From NCBI GenBank assembly GCA_022510505.1, contig JAFLTL010000010.1:1-64000 (forward strand): a stretch of 64,000 bases of DNA. Direction: 5' to 3'. The notes under the pieces were generated by a model that searched no databases, was not told the DNA's origin, and worked only from the letters and a program-made list of their open reading frames with translations. Positions within the stretch are counted from its first letter, which is position 1; each line of letters opens with the position of its first letter. The stretch is from Muribaculaceae bacterium (GTDB taxonomy: Bacteria; Bacteroidota; Bacteroidia; Bacteroidales; Muribaculaceae). The translations under genes were made by a program, and so were the position numbers. Positions 19,118 to 28,257 of this stretch are shown here, in pieces.

Positions 19118-21060
19118 TTATTGGCCACTTCTAATATTGTTTTGTAAATTGCCTCCGAATCCATTTCACAATCCCTATAGAGTTCGGGAACCGTGCCATG
19201 CTCTATAAAACGGTCCTCGGGTACTCCGATTCTCCTTACAGTGAGTCCCGAGTCATGTTCATTCAACCACTCAATGACTGTCGAACCCAATCCGCCCTTT
19301 ACCGATGCGTCTTCAACCGTAATCACCGGTCGTCCCGATTCGACGACTTCCTGCATCATTTTCTCATCGAGCGGACGCAGGAACCTCGCATCATAATGGG
19401 TCACTCCAATTCCTTTTTCCCTAACCAATGCAATGGCCTTCTCTATTTCGGTCGAAATAGGTCCGAGGGAAATGACCGTCACGTCCTTTCCTTCCGAGAG
19501 TCTTTCAGCTGTCCCCAGTTCTATTTTTTCAAATGGTTTTCTCCAATCAGATAATTTTCCTTTTCCACGTGGATAACGAATGGCAATAGGCTGATTGATA
19601 TCTTCAAGTTGAGCGAGATACATCAGGTTTCTTAGTTCCGATTCGTTACGTGGAGAGGCAATTATAATGCCGGGAATGGAATTGAGGTAGGCAAGGTCGA
19701 ACACACCATGATGAGTCACTCCGTCTTCTCCCACAAGGCCTGCACGGTCGATGCAGAACACTACGGGAAGCTTCTGTATGGCAACGTCATGAATGATGTT
19801 ATCGTAACCTCTTTGGAGGAATGAGGAGTATATTGCCACAAAAGGTTTCAATCCTTCCTTAGCAAGTCCACCGGCAAACGTTACTGCATGTCCTTCGGAA
19901 ATACCTACATCGAAAACTCTCTCGGGCATTTCTTCTCTCATTATCGAAATGGAGGTGCCCGTGGGCATCGCAGCGGTTACACCTACAATCTTGTCGTTCT
20001 GTTTGGCCAAGTCAAGTAGTGTCGTGCCGAAAACATCCTGAAATTTCGAGGAGTCAATCGAATCCGTTGCCGTCAATATCTCGCCGGTTTCGGGATTGAA
20101 TTTTCCGGGTGCATGCCAAACCATCGGGTTTTGCTCGGCAGCCGCCAGTCCTTTACCTTTCTTTGTTTTCAAGTGAAGTATGCGTGGCCCTTTCTGGTCC
20201 TTTATGTCCTCCAGGACTTTTATGATCAAATCGATATCATGACCGTCATAGGGACCGAAATATCGGATGTTGAGCCCCTCGAAAATGTTCTGTTGCTTGA
20301 AAAGAACTGATTTCAAGCTATTGTTGAAGCGAACAATGAAACCTCGTTTCTTTTCATTCACCAAGTGCAATTTCTTCAACAAGTTGAAAACCTTGTATCG
20401 GAATTTGTTGTAGAACTTTGAGGAATGTAACCTTCCTAAATAACGGTGAAGCGAACCTACGTTCCTGTCGATGGACATATTGTTGTCGTTGAGCAGGATT
20501 AACAGGTTGTTGGGAGTGTTAGCAGCATTGTTCAATCCTTCGAATGCCAAACCTCCCGAAATGGATGCGTCGCCGATAACGGCTATGACGTTGCGGGGAG
20601 GCTGCTCCTTGTTCATTTCCGATGCCACAGCCATGCCCAATGCTGCTGATACCGAATTGGATGCATGTCCGGCAGTGAATGAGTCAAATTCACTCTCAGC
20701 CGGATTCGGGAATCCGCTCAGCCCCCCCTTTGTTCTGATTGTTGGAAAGCTGTCACGACGGCCGGTGAGAATCTTGTGGGCATAAGCCTGATGACCAACG
20801 TCCCACACTATTCGGTCATAGGGCGTGTTGAACACATAGTGGAGGGCGATAGTAAAGTCTACCGCACCCATACTTGACCCGAAGTGACCGGGATTCTGAG
20901 AAAGAGAGTTTATTAGGAAACTGCGTATCTCGTCGCCTAACCGGGGAAGCTGATCGGTTCCCAGTTTGCGCAGCTTTTCGGGTGTGTCAACTTGAGAGAG
21001 GAGAGGATAAGCAACTGCATCAACCGGTTTTATTGGTTCAATTATTTCCTGCTTTTCCAT
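19114..21060 (-). CDS. dxs: 1-deoxy-D-xylulose-5-phosphate synthase
   Basis: A 648-aa thiamine-diphosphate enzyme that condenses pyruvate and glyceraldehyde-3-phosphate, the first step of the MEP isoprenoid pathway. Visible are the N-terminal His motif NPGHFGSSMGAVD, the ThDP motif GDASISGGLAFEGLN through NDNNMSID, and the transketolase-like middle segment DVGISEGHAVTFAGGLA. I chose ATG 21060 because the upstream ATG at 21090 lies deeper within the small membrane gene. Even so, dxs overlaps that gene's end by 23 nt. Isoprenoid output also feeds uppS at 52069. Confidence 0.95.
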   Translation of the reverse strand: MEKQEIIEPIKPVDAVAYPLLSQVDTPEKLRKLGTDQLPRLGDEIRSFLINSLSQNPGHFGSSMGAVDFTIALHYVFNTPYDRIVWDVGHQAYAHKILTGRRDSFPTIRTKGGLSGFPNPAESEFDSFTAGHASNSVSAALGMAVASEMNKEQPPRNVIAVIGDASISGGLAFEGLNNAANTPNNLLILLNDNNMSIDRNVGSLHRYLGRLHSSKFYNKFRYKVFNLLKKLHLVNEKKRGFIVRFNNSLKSVLFKQQNIFEGLNIRYFGPYDGHDIDLIIKVLEDIKDQKGPRILHLKTKKGKGLAAAEQNPMVWHAPGKFNPETGEILTATDSIDSSKFQDVFGTTLLDLAKQNDKIVGVTAAMPTGTSISIMREEMPERVFDVGISEGHAVTFAGGLAKEGLKPFVAIYSSFLQRGYDNIIHDVAIQKLPVVFCIDRAGLVGEDGVTHHGVFDLAYLNSIPGIIIASPRNESELRNLMYLAQLEDINQPIAIRYPRGKGKLSDWRKPFEKIELGTAERLSEGKDVTVISLGPISTEIEKAIALVREKGIGVTHYDARFLRPLDEKMMQEVVESGRPVITVEDASVKGGLGSTVIEWLNEHDSGLTVRRIGVPEDRFIEHGTVPELYRDCEMDSEAIYKTILEVANK

Positions 21061-21226
21061 TCCGTTTATACTTTTTGTAGAGGGGAACAAATACCACTAT
21101 TCCCGAAGCAACAATTGCAAAAATGGTTTGAAATGTGATGATTGCCGAGGATTTTATCAGGATGTAACATAGAAAAATCCACAGAAGGATAATAAATGAT
21201 AGTCGAATAGTCTGAGATGGATTCAT
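21038..21226 (-). CDS. Small two-helix membrane protein, first gene of the dxs operon
   Basis: I do not recognise this 62-aa protein. It consists almost entirely of two hydrophobic helices (LSFIILLWIFLCYILI and IFAIVASGIVVFVPLY) and a basic, asparagine-rich tail. ATG 21226 is chosen because the alternative start at 21268 lies upstream of the -7 box at 21256-21263. Its 3' end overlaps the dxs start by 23 nt in another frame. The consensus -7 box 30 nt upstream and the tight coupling to dxs argue that it is a real gene. Confidence 0.65.
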   Translation of the reverse strand: MNPSQTIRLSFIILLWIFLCYILIKSSAIITFQTIFAIVASGIVVFVPLYKKYKRNGKAGNN

Positions 21227-21255
21227 AATGTATTCCAAACAAAACACTCTTACCG

Positions 21256-21289
21256 CAAAGTTAAACAAATTTTTCTACTGTTGAACAAT
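21256..21289 (-). promoter_or_regulatory. Promoter of the nine-gene dxs-to-BASS operon
   Basis: Read leftwards, ATTG (21286-21289), a 22-nt spacer and TAACTTTG (21256-21263) give an exact -7 box. The ATG of the small membrane gene lies about 30 nt downstream. No other good promoter is seen before 11215. Confidence 0.6.
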
Positions 21290-21355
21290 TTAGGTGTATT
21301 TGTGTGTTTATATAATAACGAACGTTTTAACTTATTTATGTAAAGAGAATCAGTA

Positions 21356-22477
21356 ATGTGGTCGAGCCGTCCCTACACGTTTGACAGAGTGGTCAGAATT
21401 ATCTTTACGATGATTGCGGCCTGCATTCTGCTATATTTTCTTTATATTCTTCGCGACGTGCTGCTACCATTCTGCGTAGCATGCCTGATTGCCTACATCA
21501 TCGAACCTTGGGTGAAATGGAATCAGAAAACGTTGAGAATAAAGAACCACACTTGTGCTGTGGTCCTGACAAGTTTCGAAGGACTTTCCATCTTTGCAAT
21601 ACTTTGCATCATCTTTATCCCCATCGTAGAAAGGGAGTTCTCACAGCTTGCAGTCCTTTTGGACCATTATGTCAAGAACGGTCACCCGGCTATCAGTCGT
21701 TTTCCTGAGACTTTCCACCGTTTCATACATTCATCGTTCGATATTGAGAAGCTGATTTCCGACATTGAAAAGATAAACACTACCGCAGCAATAGAGGAAG
21801 CGTGGAAGAGCATAACGAGCGGCCTTGACAAAATTCTCGGAATTCTAGGATGGCTTATTTCGATTGTATATGTCATTTTCATTCTTCTTGACTTCGATAA
21901 ATACAAGAACGGAATAAAGAAACTTATTCCCAATAAATATATTCCGGCCGCCAGGACCATCGGACATGATCTTTCATGGTCAATGAAAAGGTATTTCCGG
22001 AATCAGGCTTTGATTTCTTTCATTACCGGACTATGCTATACCATCGGTTTCTCGATTGTTGGAATCCCTATGGCAGTAGTTATCGGTTTGACTAACATGG
22101 TTCTGTTTATGGTTCCCTATTTGGTCTATGTTTCTTTGATCCCGGTAACAATTATGTGTGCGTTCAAGTCAATGGAAACAGGAATGGATTTCTGGACTAT
22201 ATGGCTCGAATGCATGGCTGTATATGCTTTTGTCGAGTCATTCTCCGATTTGATTCTTACTCCCCACATAATGGGGAAGGCCCTCGGAATGAATCCTGCG
22301 ATGATTCTTCTCTCCCTTTCGGTTTGGGGTACTTTGCTGGGATTGCTGGGAATGGTGATAGCACTACCGGCTACGACGATTCTGACAAAATGGTTCAAAC
22401 TTTGGCTGACAAATTGGAGAGACAAGGAAAATGCCAAGTTGCCCTCGCCACCTCCCGACACCGGCCCTCTGACCTGA
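21356..22477 (+). CDS. AI-2E family transporter (YdiK/PerM-like permease)
   Basis: A 373-aa integral membrane protein with the AI-2E arrangement: two or three N-terminal helices, a soluble segment of about 90 residues, then a cluster of four or five helices containing NMVLFMVPYLVY and the family's GKALGMNP segment. The family includes autoinducer exporters and Na+(Li+)/H+ antiporters, so substrate is open; luxS is present in this window at 41312. It diverges from the dxs operon and stops 2 nt short of the convergent ygiQ stop. Confidence 0.85.
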   Translation: MWSSRPYTFDRVVRIIFTMIAACILLYFLYILRDVLLPFCVACLIAYIIEPWVKWNQKTLRIKNHTCAVVLTSFEGLSIFAILCIIFIPIVEREFSQLAVLLDHYVKNGHPAISRFPETFHRFIHSSFDIEKLISDIEKINTTAAIEEAWKSITSGLDKILGILGWLISIVYVIFILLDFDKYKNGIKKLIPNKYIPAARTIGHDLSWSMKRYFRNQALISFITGLCYTIGFSIVGIPMAVVIGLTNMVLFMVPYLVYVSLIPVTIMCAFKSMETGMDFWTIWLECMAVYAFVESFSDLILTPHIMGKALGMNPAMILLSLSVWGTLLGLLGMVIALPATTILTKWFKLWLTNWRDKENAKLPSPPPDTGPLT

Positions 22478-22479
22478 TT

Positions 22480-24261
22480 TCAGCGTTTTCGGTTCTGTCG
22501 TTCCTCGGGTTTCTGCCAGAAGAAAAAATGGTTCCGTTGGGCTATCTTTTCTTCAGGTTTTCTGGCAACATAAATTTTTTCTCCTGTATAGGGATGAAAT
22601 CCCGAATAGTAGATTTCCGATGCCAAGGTCATAGGCGTCGGAGTAAAGTCCTGGATTTGCTCGGGCCTGAGATGCAACCGCTTGGCTTTCGACGCAAGGT
22701 TTTTCATGTCGATTTCCCTACAACCGGGATGACTGGAAATAAAATAGGGAATGATTTGCTGGTTTAAACCTTCCTTACGGTTGACATTGTCGAAAATATT
22801 CTTGAATTCCTCGAATTGGGTAAACGATGGTTTCCTCATCAGTTTCAAGACATGGTCTTCGGTGTGTTCCGGAGCAACCTTCAAACGACCCGACACGTGT
22901 TTTGTTATCAGTTGCCGGTTATATTCCCTGTTTATATTGTCGGTCTTATGATTGCCGGTCGGATGCATCGAAAGATCATACCTGACCCCACTCCCGATGA
23001 AGGATTTCTTTATGCCGGGGATCTTGTCGACTTTATTATACAATTCAAGCAATGATTCGTGACTGGTGTCAAGATTCGGACAAACGACCGGATGAAGACA
23101 TGATGGCTTCAAACAGTTGCGGCAAATCTCCTGATTCTTGCCACTCATACCATACATGTTTGCCGATGGTCCTCCCAAATCGCTTATATAACCTTTGAAA
23201 TCGGGCATCCTGGTGACGTTCTCTACCTCTTTGAGAACCGATTCATGGCTTCGCGACGCGATGTGCTTCCCTTGATGGGCCGAGATAGTGCAAAATGCGC
23301 ACCCTCCGAAGCATCCCCGGTGAAGATTCACCGAGTGGCGTATCATTTCATATGCCGGAATTGTTTTTCCGTCATATCGTGGATGTGGTTGACGCGTATA
23401 AGGCAAATCGAATGAAGCATCAATTTCGCCCTGTGTCATGGCAGGAAGCATCGGATTGACCTTTACAACTTTTCCAAGCTGTTCCATCTTTTGCCATAAC
23501 ACTGTGTCGGGTACAAGTCGGTTCGACTGTTGTTCTATGTGTTTGAAGTTGCTTGATTGTTTCTTCTTTGAAGCCACACATTCTTCCCAAGAAGCAAGAA
23601 TGATGTTGTTAGCATTGGTCTCTGCCGGTATCATTTCCCTTGGAAGGAGAATTGCCGTTTGAGGAACATCAATGATTTGATCAGCTCTTTCTCCTTGCTC
23701 AAGACGAGAAGCAATCTCAAGAATGGGTTTTTCGCCCATTCCGTAAACCAATATGTCGGCTTTGGAGTCCACGAGGATTGACGGTCTCAGTCTATCTTCC
23801 CAGTAGTCGTAATGGGAGAGTCTTCTTAGTGAAGCTTCTATGCCTCCAACCGCAACCGGAACATCAGGATACAGTTCTTTCAGGATATTGCTGTAGACAA
23901 TCGTAGGATAGTCGGGTCTCATTCCGTGACGTCCTCCGGGAGTATAGGCATCGTCGGACCTTCGGCGACGTGCTGCAGTGTAGTGATTCACCATCGAGTC
24001 CATAGCGCCGGCACTCACTCCGAAGAACAGTCGTGGAACTCCCAGTTTCTTGAAGTCACGCAGGTCGTCGCGCCAGTTCGGCTGGGGGACGATTGCAACC
24101 CTATAGCCGGCGTTTTCCAGAATACGACCTATGACTGCCGCTCCAAACGAAGGGTGGTCGACATAGGCATCCCCTGAGAACAGAATCACATCGATGTAAT
24201 CCCATCCTCTATCTTTTACCTCTTTGACTGAGGTCGGAAGCCATAGCGACGTGTCCCTCAC
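22480..24261 (-). CDS. YgiQ-family radical SAM protein (GTG start)
   Basis: A 593-aa putative radical SAM enzyme. The N-terminal third resembles the YgiQ B12-binding-like domain (LFSGDAYVDHPSFG), and the 4Fe-4S site is CFGGCAFC (CxxxCxxC) after HRG. The YgiQ C-terminal part with PEHTEDHVLKLMRKP and DFTPTPMT follows. No reaction is established for the family. The start is GTG 24261, overlapping the stop of the phosphoesterase gene (GTGA), because the conserved LPTS-GWDYIDVILFSGDAY region begins just downstream. It is the last gene of the nhaD unit. Confidence 0.9.
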   Translation of the reverse strand: MRDTSLWLPTSVKEVKDRGWDYIDVILFSGDAYVDHPSFGAAVIGRILENAGYRVAIVPQPNWRDDLRDFKKLGVPRLFFGVSAGAMDSMVNHYTAARRRRSDDAYTPGGRHGMRPDYPTIVYSNILKELYPDVPVAVGGIEASLRRLSHYDYWEDRLRPSILVDSKADILVYGMGEKPILEIASRLEQGERADQIIDVPQTAILLPREMIPAETNANNIILASWEECVASKKKQSSNFKHIEQQSNRLVPDTVLWQKMEQLGKVVKVNPMLPAMTQGEIDASFDLPYTRQPHPRYDGKTIPAYEMIRHSVNLHRGCFGGCAFCTISAHQGKHIASRSHESVLKEVENVTRMPDFKGYISDLGGPSANMYGMSGKNQEICRNCLKPSCLHPVVCPNLDTSHESLLELYNKVDKIPGIKKSFIGSGVRYDLSMHPTGNHKTDNINREYNRQLITKHVSGRLKVAPEHTEDHVLKLMRKPSFTQFEEFKNIFDNVNRKEGLNQQIIPYFISSHPGCREIDMKNLASKAKRLHLRPEQIQDFTPTPMTLASEIYYSGFHPYTGEKIYVARKPEEKIAQRNHFFFWQKPEERQNRKR

Positions 24262-26102
24262 TTTTCGGGTGTCAAAAGTGTGACGGTGCCCTCAATCAGG
24301 GATACTGCAACCGGAGTGAATCCTGCGGCAGTTTTTAAGGCCGGAACTGCCGAGAACCCATTGACCTCTGATACTCCAAGCGGTATATTGGCCAATAATT
24401 CCCCGGTTTTTGCATCGACAATCGAAACAATTCCACGTCGTGAACCAACATAAACCATGTCGTCGACAACCAATGACGGACACGGTGCATGTTCATATCC
24501 TATGTTAAGGTCGGTCGTCCAGACCGGATTGAATGAGTCGCTTGTCAAATCCACGGCAATCAGCTGACCGTCCATTGTTTTAGCATAGGCTAATGTCTTT
24601 TCCGGATTTGCGGCCAGACTTTCGCGATATTTGACGCTGTTGTCTCTCCATATAGTTTCGCCTGTAGCGCGGTCAATCATGGTCATGTAACGGTCGGGAG
24701 CCACTATCAGTACTCGCGTAGGTGTAACGACAGGCACTACATTACCCGGACCAAGGATGTTAGAGGATTTGCCATTGTTCCATTTCCAATTCAACTCTCC
24801 GTTGTTGACATTAACCGATCGAAGATAGGAGTCCCAGGCTCCGAAAATTATTTCCTCTCCGTCAATTGCAGGCTGCCCCTGGCAATAGTTGGAAATGCTG
24901 TCGAATATCCATATTTCCCGGAGAGTTTCGGGGTTGATCGCAACAAGTTTACCATAGCCTCCCTGATAGAGTAGGTTTCTGTTGACATCATATATTCCAT
25001 CGGCAACATAGGGGAGGGAGTCGGCAAAATGTGCGATAACTTTTCCCTGTTTGTCGAATTTGAGAATACCTTCGTTTATGGTTGGGACTATGATCTCTTC
25101 TTTGACCGATACAGGCATCGAATAATAAGGAGCTCCTCCGAAATATTGCCACTCCAATAATGAATCCTTCAGATTGACCGAACGAATATAGCCGTTGGAG
25201 GTTCCGAACACTATATTGCTGTCATATACAGTCGGACGGGTGAAGATGGAGGCACTGTCGTTCCACACGGTTTTGATATCCCAGTTGTTTCCCGGATGTT
25301 TGAAACGTGTCTTCTCAGGTTTTTTGATCGCATAGATCAACTCGGGTTCGGCTCCTAACAGTTTTGAGAAAACTTTTATGCTGTCACCCTCAATCTCAAT
25401 TATTGAATAGCCATAGTTTCCTTTTCCACGGTCAAGCGATGTCAATGTGATGTTATGAAGGTCGTTCCCTCCCTCGACTTTGTCGAGCATGTAACGATGA
25501 TAATGGCCGTTGACATGAGCAAGAACCGGATATTTCTTTAGTCGAGAAATATAGTCGAAATAGTTGTCAAGGTCGGGATTTAAAGCATAATGATTGAAGG
25601 ATAAGATATTGCCTGTTGGATGAGCTTCCAATAAAGAGTCGATTGTAGCACTCATCCAATGCAAATCTTCCTGTTTGACATGACCGTCACCCATTTTCAT
25701 GTAAGGGCCGCAGTTGGTTCCGATGATGATTATAGAATCCTCTCCAACCACGCCGCTGAAACGGTCGGTGCCGAAAATATTCACATAGGTCGCGCCGGCG
25801 CTCTGCGACCAGGTGTTTTCATGATTGCCCGGAAGCATAAAAAGGGGATAGTCGATCACTGAAACAATTTCCTTGATGTTCTTTATTTCGACATCCGAAC
25901 CCTCATTTGTCAGGTCGCCGTTAAAGATGACTGCATCGGGATTGATCGATGCAATCTCGGCGATGCCACGCTTTAATTGTTCTTCTGTGTGGAATCCGGG
26001 GGAGACGTGCACGTCGTTGAAGATCACGAGTTTTGTTTTCGCACTTAGAACTGCCGATGCAAGTAACAGTGAGCAGAGACAAAGAAACAGTTTTGATTTC
26101 AT
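24258..26102 (-). CDS. Secreted calcineurin-like phosphoesterase fused to a PQQ-like beta-propeller
   Basis: A 614-aa exported protein with signal peptide 1-20 (MKSKLFLCLCSLLLASAVLS). Residues 24-270 form a metallophosphoesterase with FNDVHV (Asp30, His32), NGDLTNEG (Asp63), GNHENTW (Asn93, His94), SFNHYA and VNGHYHRY. Residues about 280-610 contain repeated WxxxT/S-type blades (for example DIKTVWNDSA, GELNWKW, TGETIWRD) like a PQQ/WD beta-propeller. I chose ATG 26102, since the frame upstream lies inside nhaD and has no signal. It follows nhaD by 5 nt. The substrate is unknown. Confidence 0.82.
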   Translation of the reverse strand: MKSKLFLCLCSLLLASAVLSAKTKLVIFNDVHVSPGFHTEEQLKRGIAEIASINPDAVIFNGDLTNEGSDVEIKNIKEIVSVIDYPLFMLPGNHENTWSQSAGATYVNIFGTDRFSGVVGEDSIIIIGTNCGPYMKMGDGHVKQEDLHWMSATIDSLLEAHPTGNILSFNHYALNPDLDNYFDYISRLKKYPVLAHVNGHYHRYMLDKVEGGNDLHNITLTSLDRGKGNYGYSIIEIEGDSIKVFSKLLGAEPELIYAIKKPEKTRFKHPGNNWDIKTVWNDSASIFTRPTVYDSNIVFGTSNGYIRSVNLKDSLLEWQYFGGAPYYSMPVSVKEEIIVPTINEGILKFDKQGKVIAHFADSLPYVADGIYDVNRNLLYQGGYGKLVAINPETLREIWIFDSISNYCQGQPAIDGEEIIFGAWDSYLRSVNVNNGELNWKWNNGKSSNILGPGNVVPVVTPTRVLIVAPDRYMTMIDRATGETIWRDNSVKYRESLAANPEKTLAYAKTMDGQLIAVDLTSDSFNPVWTTDLNIGYEHAPCPSLVVDDMVYVGSRRGIVSIVDAKTGELLANIPLGVSEVNGFSAVPALKTAAGFTPVAVSLIEGTVTLLTPEK

Positions 26103-26107
26103 GGTAT

Positions 26108-27427
26108 TTAAAATATAAGACATTCGAGTATATAAACAATGCTGCCGCCAAGATAGCCCATGAAGGCAGGAAAGGTGATGTGGCGCATATACCATCCGAA
26201 ATTTATTTTTTCGAGTCCCATGGCAATTACGCCGGCAGCCGAACCAATAATAAGCAAACTACCGCCTACACCCGCACAATAGGAGAGGAATTCCCAGAAC
26301 GGACCGTCGACAACAAAGTTTGCGGCATACCCCAAGGCATCGGGTTCCACCGGATACATTCCAATGGCACCGGCTACCAAGGGTACATTGTCGACGATTG
26401 ACGACAAAACACCGAGCAGGAAGTTTATGATGTAGATATTGTGAACTTTATCATCGAGCCATGCCGCCATTGTACCAAGAACACCGGTGAGCTGCAACAC
26501 GTTAACGGCCATCAGAATCCCCAGAAAGAATAGGATTGAAGGCATGTCGATTCGTGCAATGATGCGTGGTATGCGATGCTGTTTTGCACGGTCCATCACC
26601 CTGACCTTGCTATTGTAGTAACATTCGATAAATACCCATATGATTCCCAACACAAGCAACATCCCGATAAACGGAGGAAGATGTGTGACCGATTTAAAAA
26701 TGGGAACCATTAAGAGGCCGACAATTCCAAGACAAAAAATTGATATGCGTTCTTTCTTTGAAAATGTTTCGGCCATCGTAGACTGGGTTATCTGGGTTGG
26801 CACTTCACCAAAATCACCTTTAAGGCGACGAGTCACCATGAGGACCGGAATTACCATAGCGACAATACTTGGTAACAGGACTTTCATGATTAGAGCGTTG
26901 GCAGTCACATTTCCCTTGACCCACAGCATGATGGTAGTGATGTCACCGATTGGTGACCATGCACCACCGGTGTTGGCAGCAATAACAACCATTCCTGCGT
27001 ATAACCATCGGTCCTGCTGATCTTTTATGATTTTTCGCAGGAGCATCACCATGACAATAGAGGTTGTGAGGTTATCGAGTACGGCCGATAGAAAAAAGGT
27101 TGTTATGCAAATCACCCATAGCAATTTTTTCTTGTTGCGTGATGTGATATTGTCAGTGATGACTCTGAAACCATTGTGGACATCGATCAGCTCCACGATG
27201 GTCATTGCTCCGATGAGGAAAAATAATGTTTGGGTTATCTCACCCAGTGTGTCGATTAGCTCAACGTTGACAACTCGTTCAAGGTCATCGACTCCCAATG
27301 CATAGATGACCCACATGAGCATGCCAAGAAGAAGAGCAGATGCAGTTTTGTCTATTTTTATTGGATGCTCAAGTGCAATAGCAAGGTAACCTATCAGAAA
27401 AAGGATTATAAGAGTGGTGACAATCAT
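26108..27427 (-). CDS. nhaD: Na+/H+ antiporter NhaD-like (IT superfamily)
   Basis: A 439-aa inner-membrane antiporter with about twelve hydrophobic helices. NhaD features are the N-terminal LEHPIKIDKTASALLLG, the NTGGAWSPIGDITTIMLW segment, DNLTTSIVMVMLLRK in one half and SSIVDNVPLVAGAIGMYP in the other. It exports Na+ (or Li+) in exchange for protons. This fits an organism that also pumps Na+ through the decarboxylase at 45-49.7 kb. It leads the phosphoesterase and ygiQ genes. Confidence 0.9.
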   Translation of the reverse strand: MIVTTLIILFLIGYLAIALEHPIKIDKTASALLLGMLMWVIYALGVDDLERVVNVELIDTLGEITQTLFFLIGAMTIVELIDVHNGFRVITDNITSRNKKKLLWVICITTFFLSAVLDNLTTSIVMVMLLRKIIKDQQDRWLYAGMVVIAANTGGAWSPIGDITTIMLWVKGNVTANALIMKVLLPSIVAMVIPVLMVTRRLKGDFGEVPTQITQSTMAETFSKKERISIFCLGIVGLLMVPIFKSVTHLPPFIGMLLVLGIIWVFIECYYNSKVRVMDRAKQHRIPRIIARIDMPSILFFLGILMAVNVLQLTGVLGTMAAWLDDKVHNIYIINFLLGVLSSIVDNVPLVAGAIGMYPVEPDALGYAANFVVDGPFWEFLSYCAGVGGSLLIIGSAAGVIAMGLEKINFGWYMRHITFPAFMGYLGGSIVYILECLIF

Positions 27428-27454
27428 AAAGAGGGAATTATCTCAATTCTTTCA

Positions 27455-27462
27455 CAAAGTTA
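27455..27462 (-). promoter_or_regulatory. -7 box of the nhaD unit
   Basis: TAACTTTG on the minus strand is an exact TAnnTTTG 28 nt before the nhaD ATG. It lies directly beyond the T tract of the rubrerythrin terminator, so the -33 region would fall within the terminator stem. Confidence 0.5.
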
Positions 27463-27463
27463 C

Positions 27464-27496
27464 AAAAAAAAGGCCGTCGAAATAATTCGACGACCT
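27464..27496 (-). terminator. Intrinsic terminator of rubrerythrin
   Basis: Read leftwards, a 10-bp stem GGTCGTCGAA/TTCGACGGCC (27472-27495, one G-T pair) with a short loop is followed by a run of T (27464-27471). It lies 20 nt after the rubrerythrin stop. Confidence 0.9.
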
Positions 27497-27515
27497 CTTT
27501 TGATGTGAATAAGTT

Positions 27516-28121
27516 TTAAATATCAAGAGCCATGTAATGTTCACGGGGATGATCACATGCCGGACATTTCAACGGGGGCTGTTTTCCTTCGAAAATGTAT
27601 CCGCAAACCAAACATTTCCATTTGATGACATGGTCGCGTGTCCAGCATGTACCGTCCTGAACATGTTTGAGCCATGTCTCGAAACGGGTCTTGTGATGTT
27701 CTTCTATAGAAGCAATTGCAAGGAAATGAGAAGCTATCACAGGAAAACCTTCTTCTAAGGCTACTTTTGCGAAAGCTTTATATTGTTCGATGCCTTCGAA
27801 TTCTTCTTCGCCGATGGAGATTTGCAAATTTTCGGCTGTAGTTCCTGTAACTCCTGCATCAAGATTCTCAAGTGTTGCGGTTACTTTACCACCTTCAAGA
27901 AATTTGAAGAAGATCTTGGCATGATGAAGTTCATTTGCAGCAGTTTCTTCAAACACATTCTGAATGGGAAAGTAGTTTTCCTTTTTAGCTTGTTTTGCGT
28001 AGAAGATATATCTTGCGTAGGCCTGAGTCTCACTTAAATAGGCTGTAACCAGATTTTTCTCTGTTTGAGTGCCCTTGATGCTTTTCGGAGCAGGTGCCGG
28101 AGCTTTTGCTGAAGTATCCAT
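27516..28121 (-). CDS. rbr: Rubrerythrin
   Basis: A 201-aa cytoplasmic peroxidase that reduces hydrogen peroxide in anaerobes. The N-terminal four-helix diiron domain shows ligand motifs SETQAYARY, EETAANELHHAKIF and the second ExxH (SIEEHHKTRF). The C-terminal rubredoxin domain has CLVCGY and CPACDHP. An Ala/Pro-rich stretch of about 15 residues precedes the diiron domain. It is monocistronic, with its own promoter and terminator, consistent with oxidative-stress control. Confidence 0.96.
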   Translation of the reverse strand: MDTSAKAPAPAPKSIKGTQTEKNLVTAYLSETQAYARYIFYAKQAKKENYFPIQNVFEETAANELHHAKIFFKFLEGGKVTATLENLDAGVTGTTAENLQISIGEEEFEGIEQYKAFAKVALEEGFPVIASHFLAIASIEEHHKTRFETWLKHVQDGTCWTRDHVIKWKCLVCGYIFEGKQPPLKCPACDHPREHYMALDI

Positions 28122-28201
28122 TGTAAATAAATAATAAAAATGTTAAGAGTTTTTCAACTATATTAACATAAATCATTTTAAAAAGTTCAGTTCAAACATC
28201 A

Positions 28202-28209
28202 CAAATTTA
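28202..28209 (-). promoter_or_regulatory. -7 box of rubrerythrin
   Basis: TAAATTTG on the minus strand is an exact TAnnTTTG about 80 nt before the rubrerythrin ATG. The -33 region is not well conserved. Confidence 0.45.
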
Positions 28210-28257
28210 AAAACAGTTTATAGTTTTCTGTTTCACATATCAGTTTACAATCTATAT

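Noticed and set aside
22156-22767. 203-aa plus-strand ORF spanning the AI-2E and ygiQ junction
   Set aside because: It overlaps two confident genes in other frames and its translation has no domain-like features.
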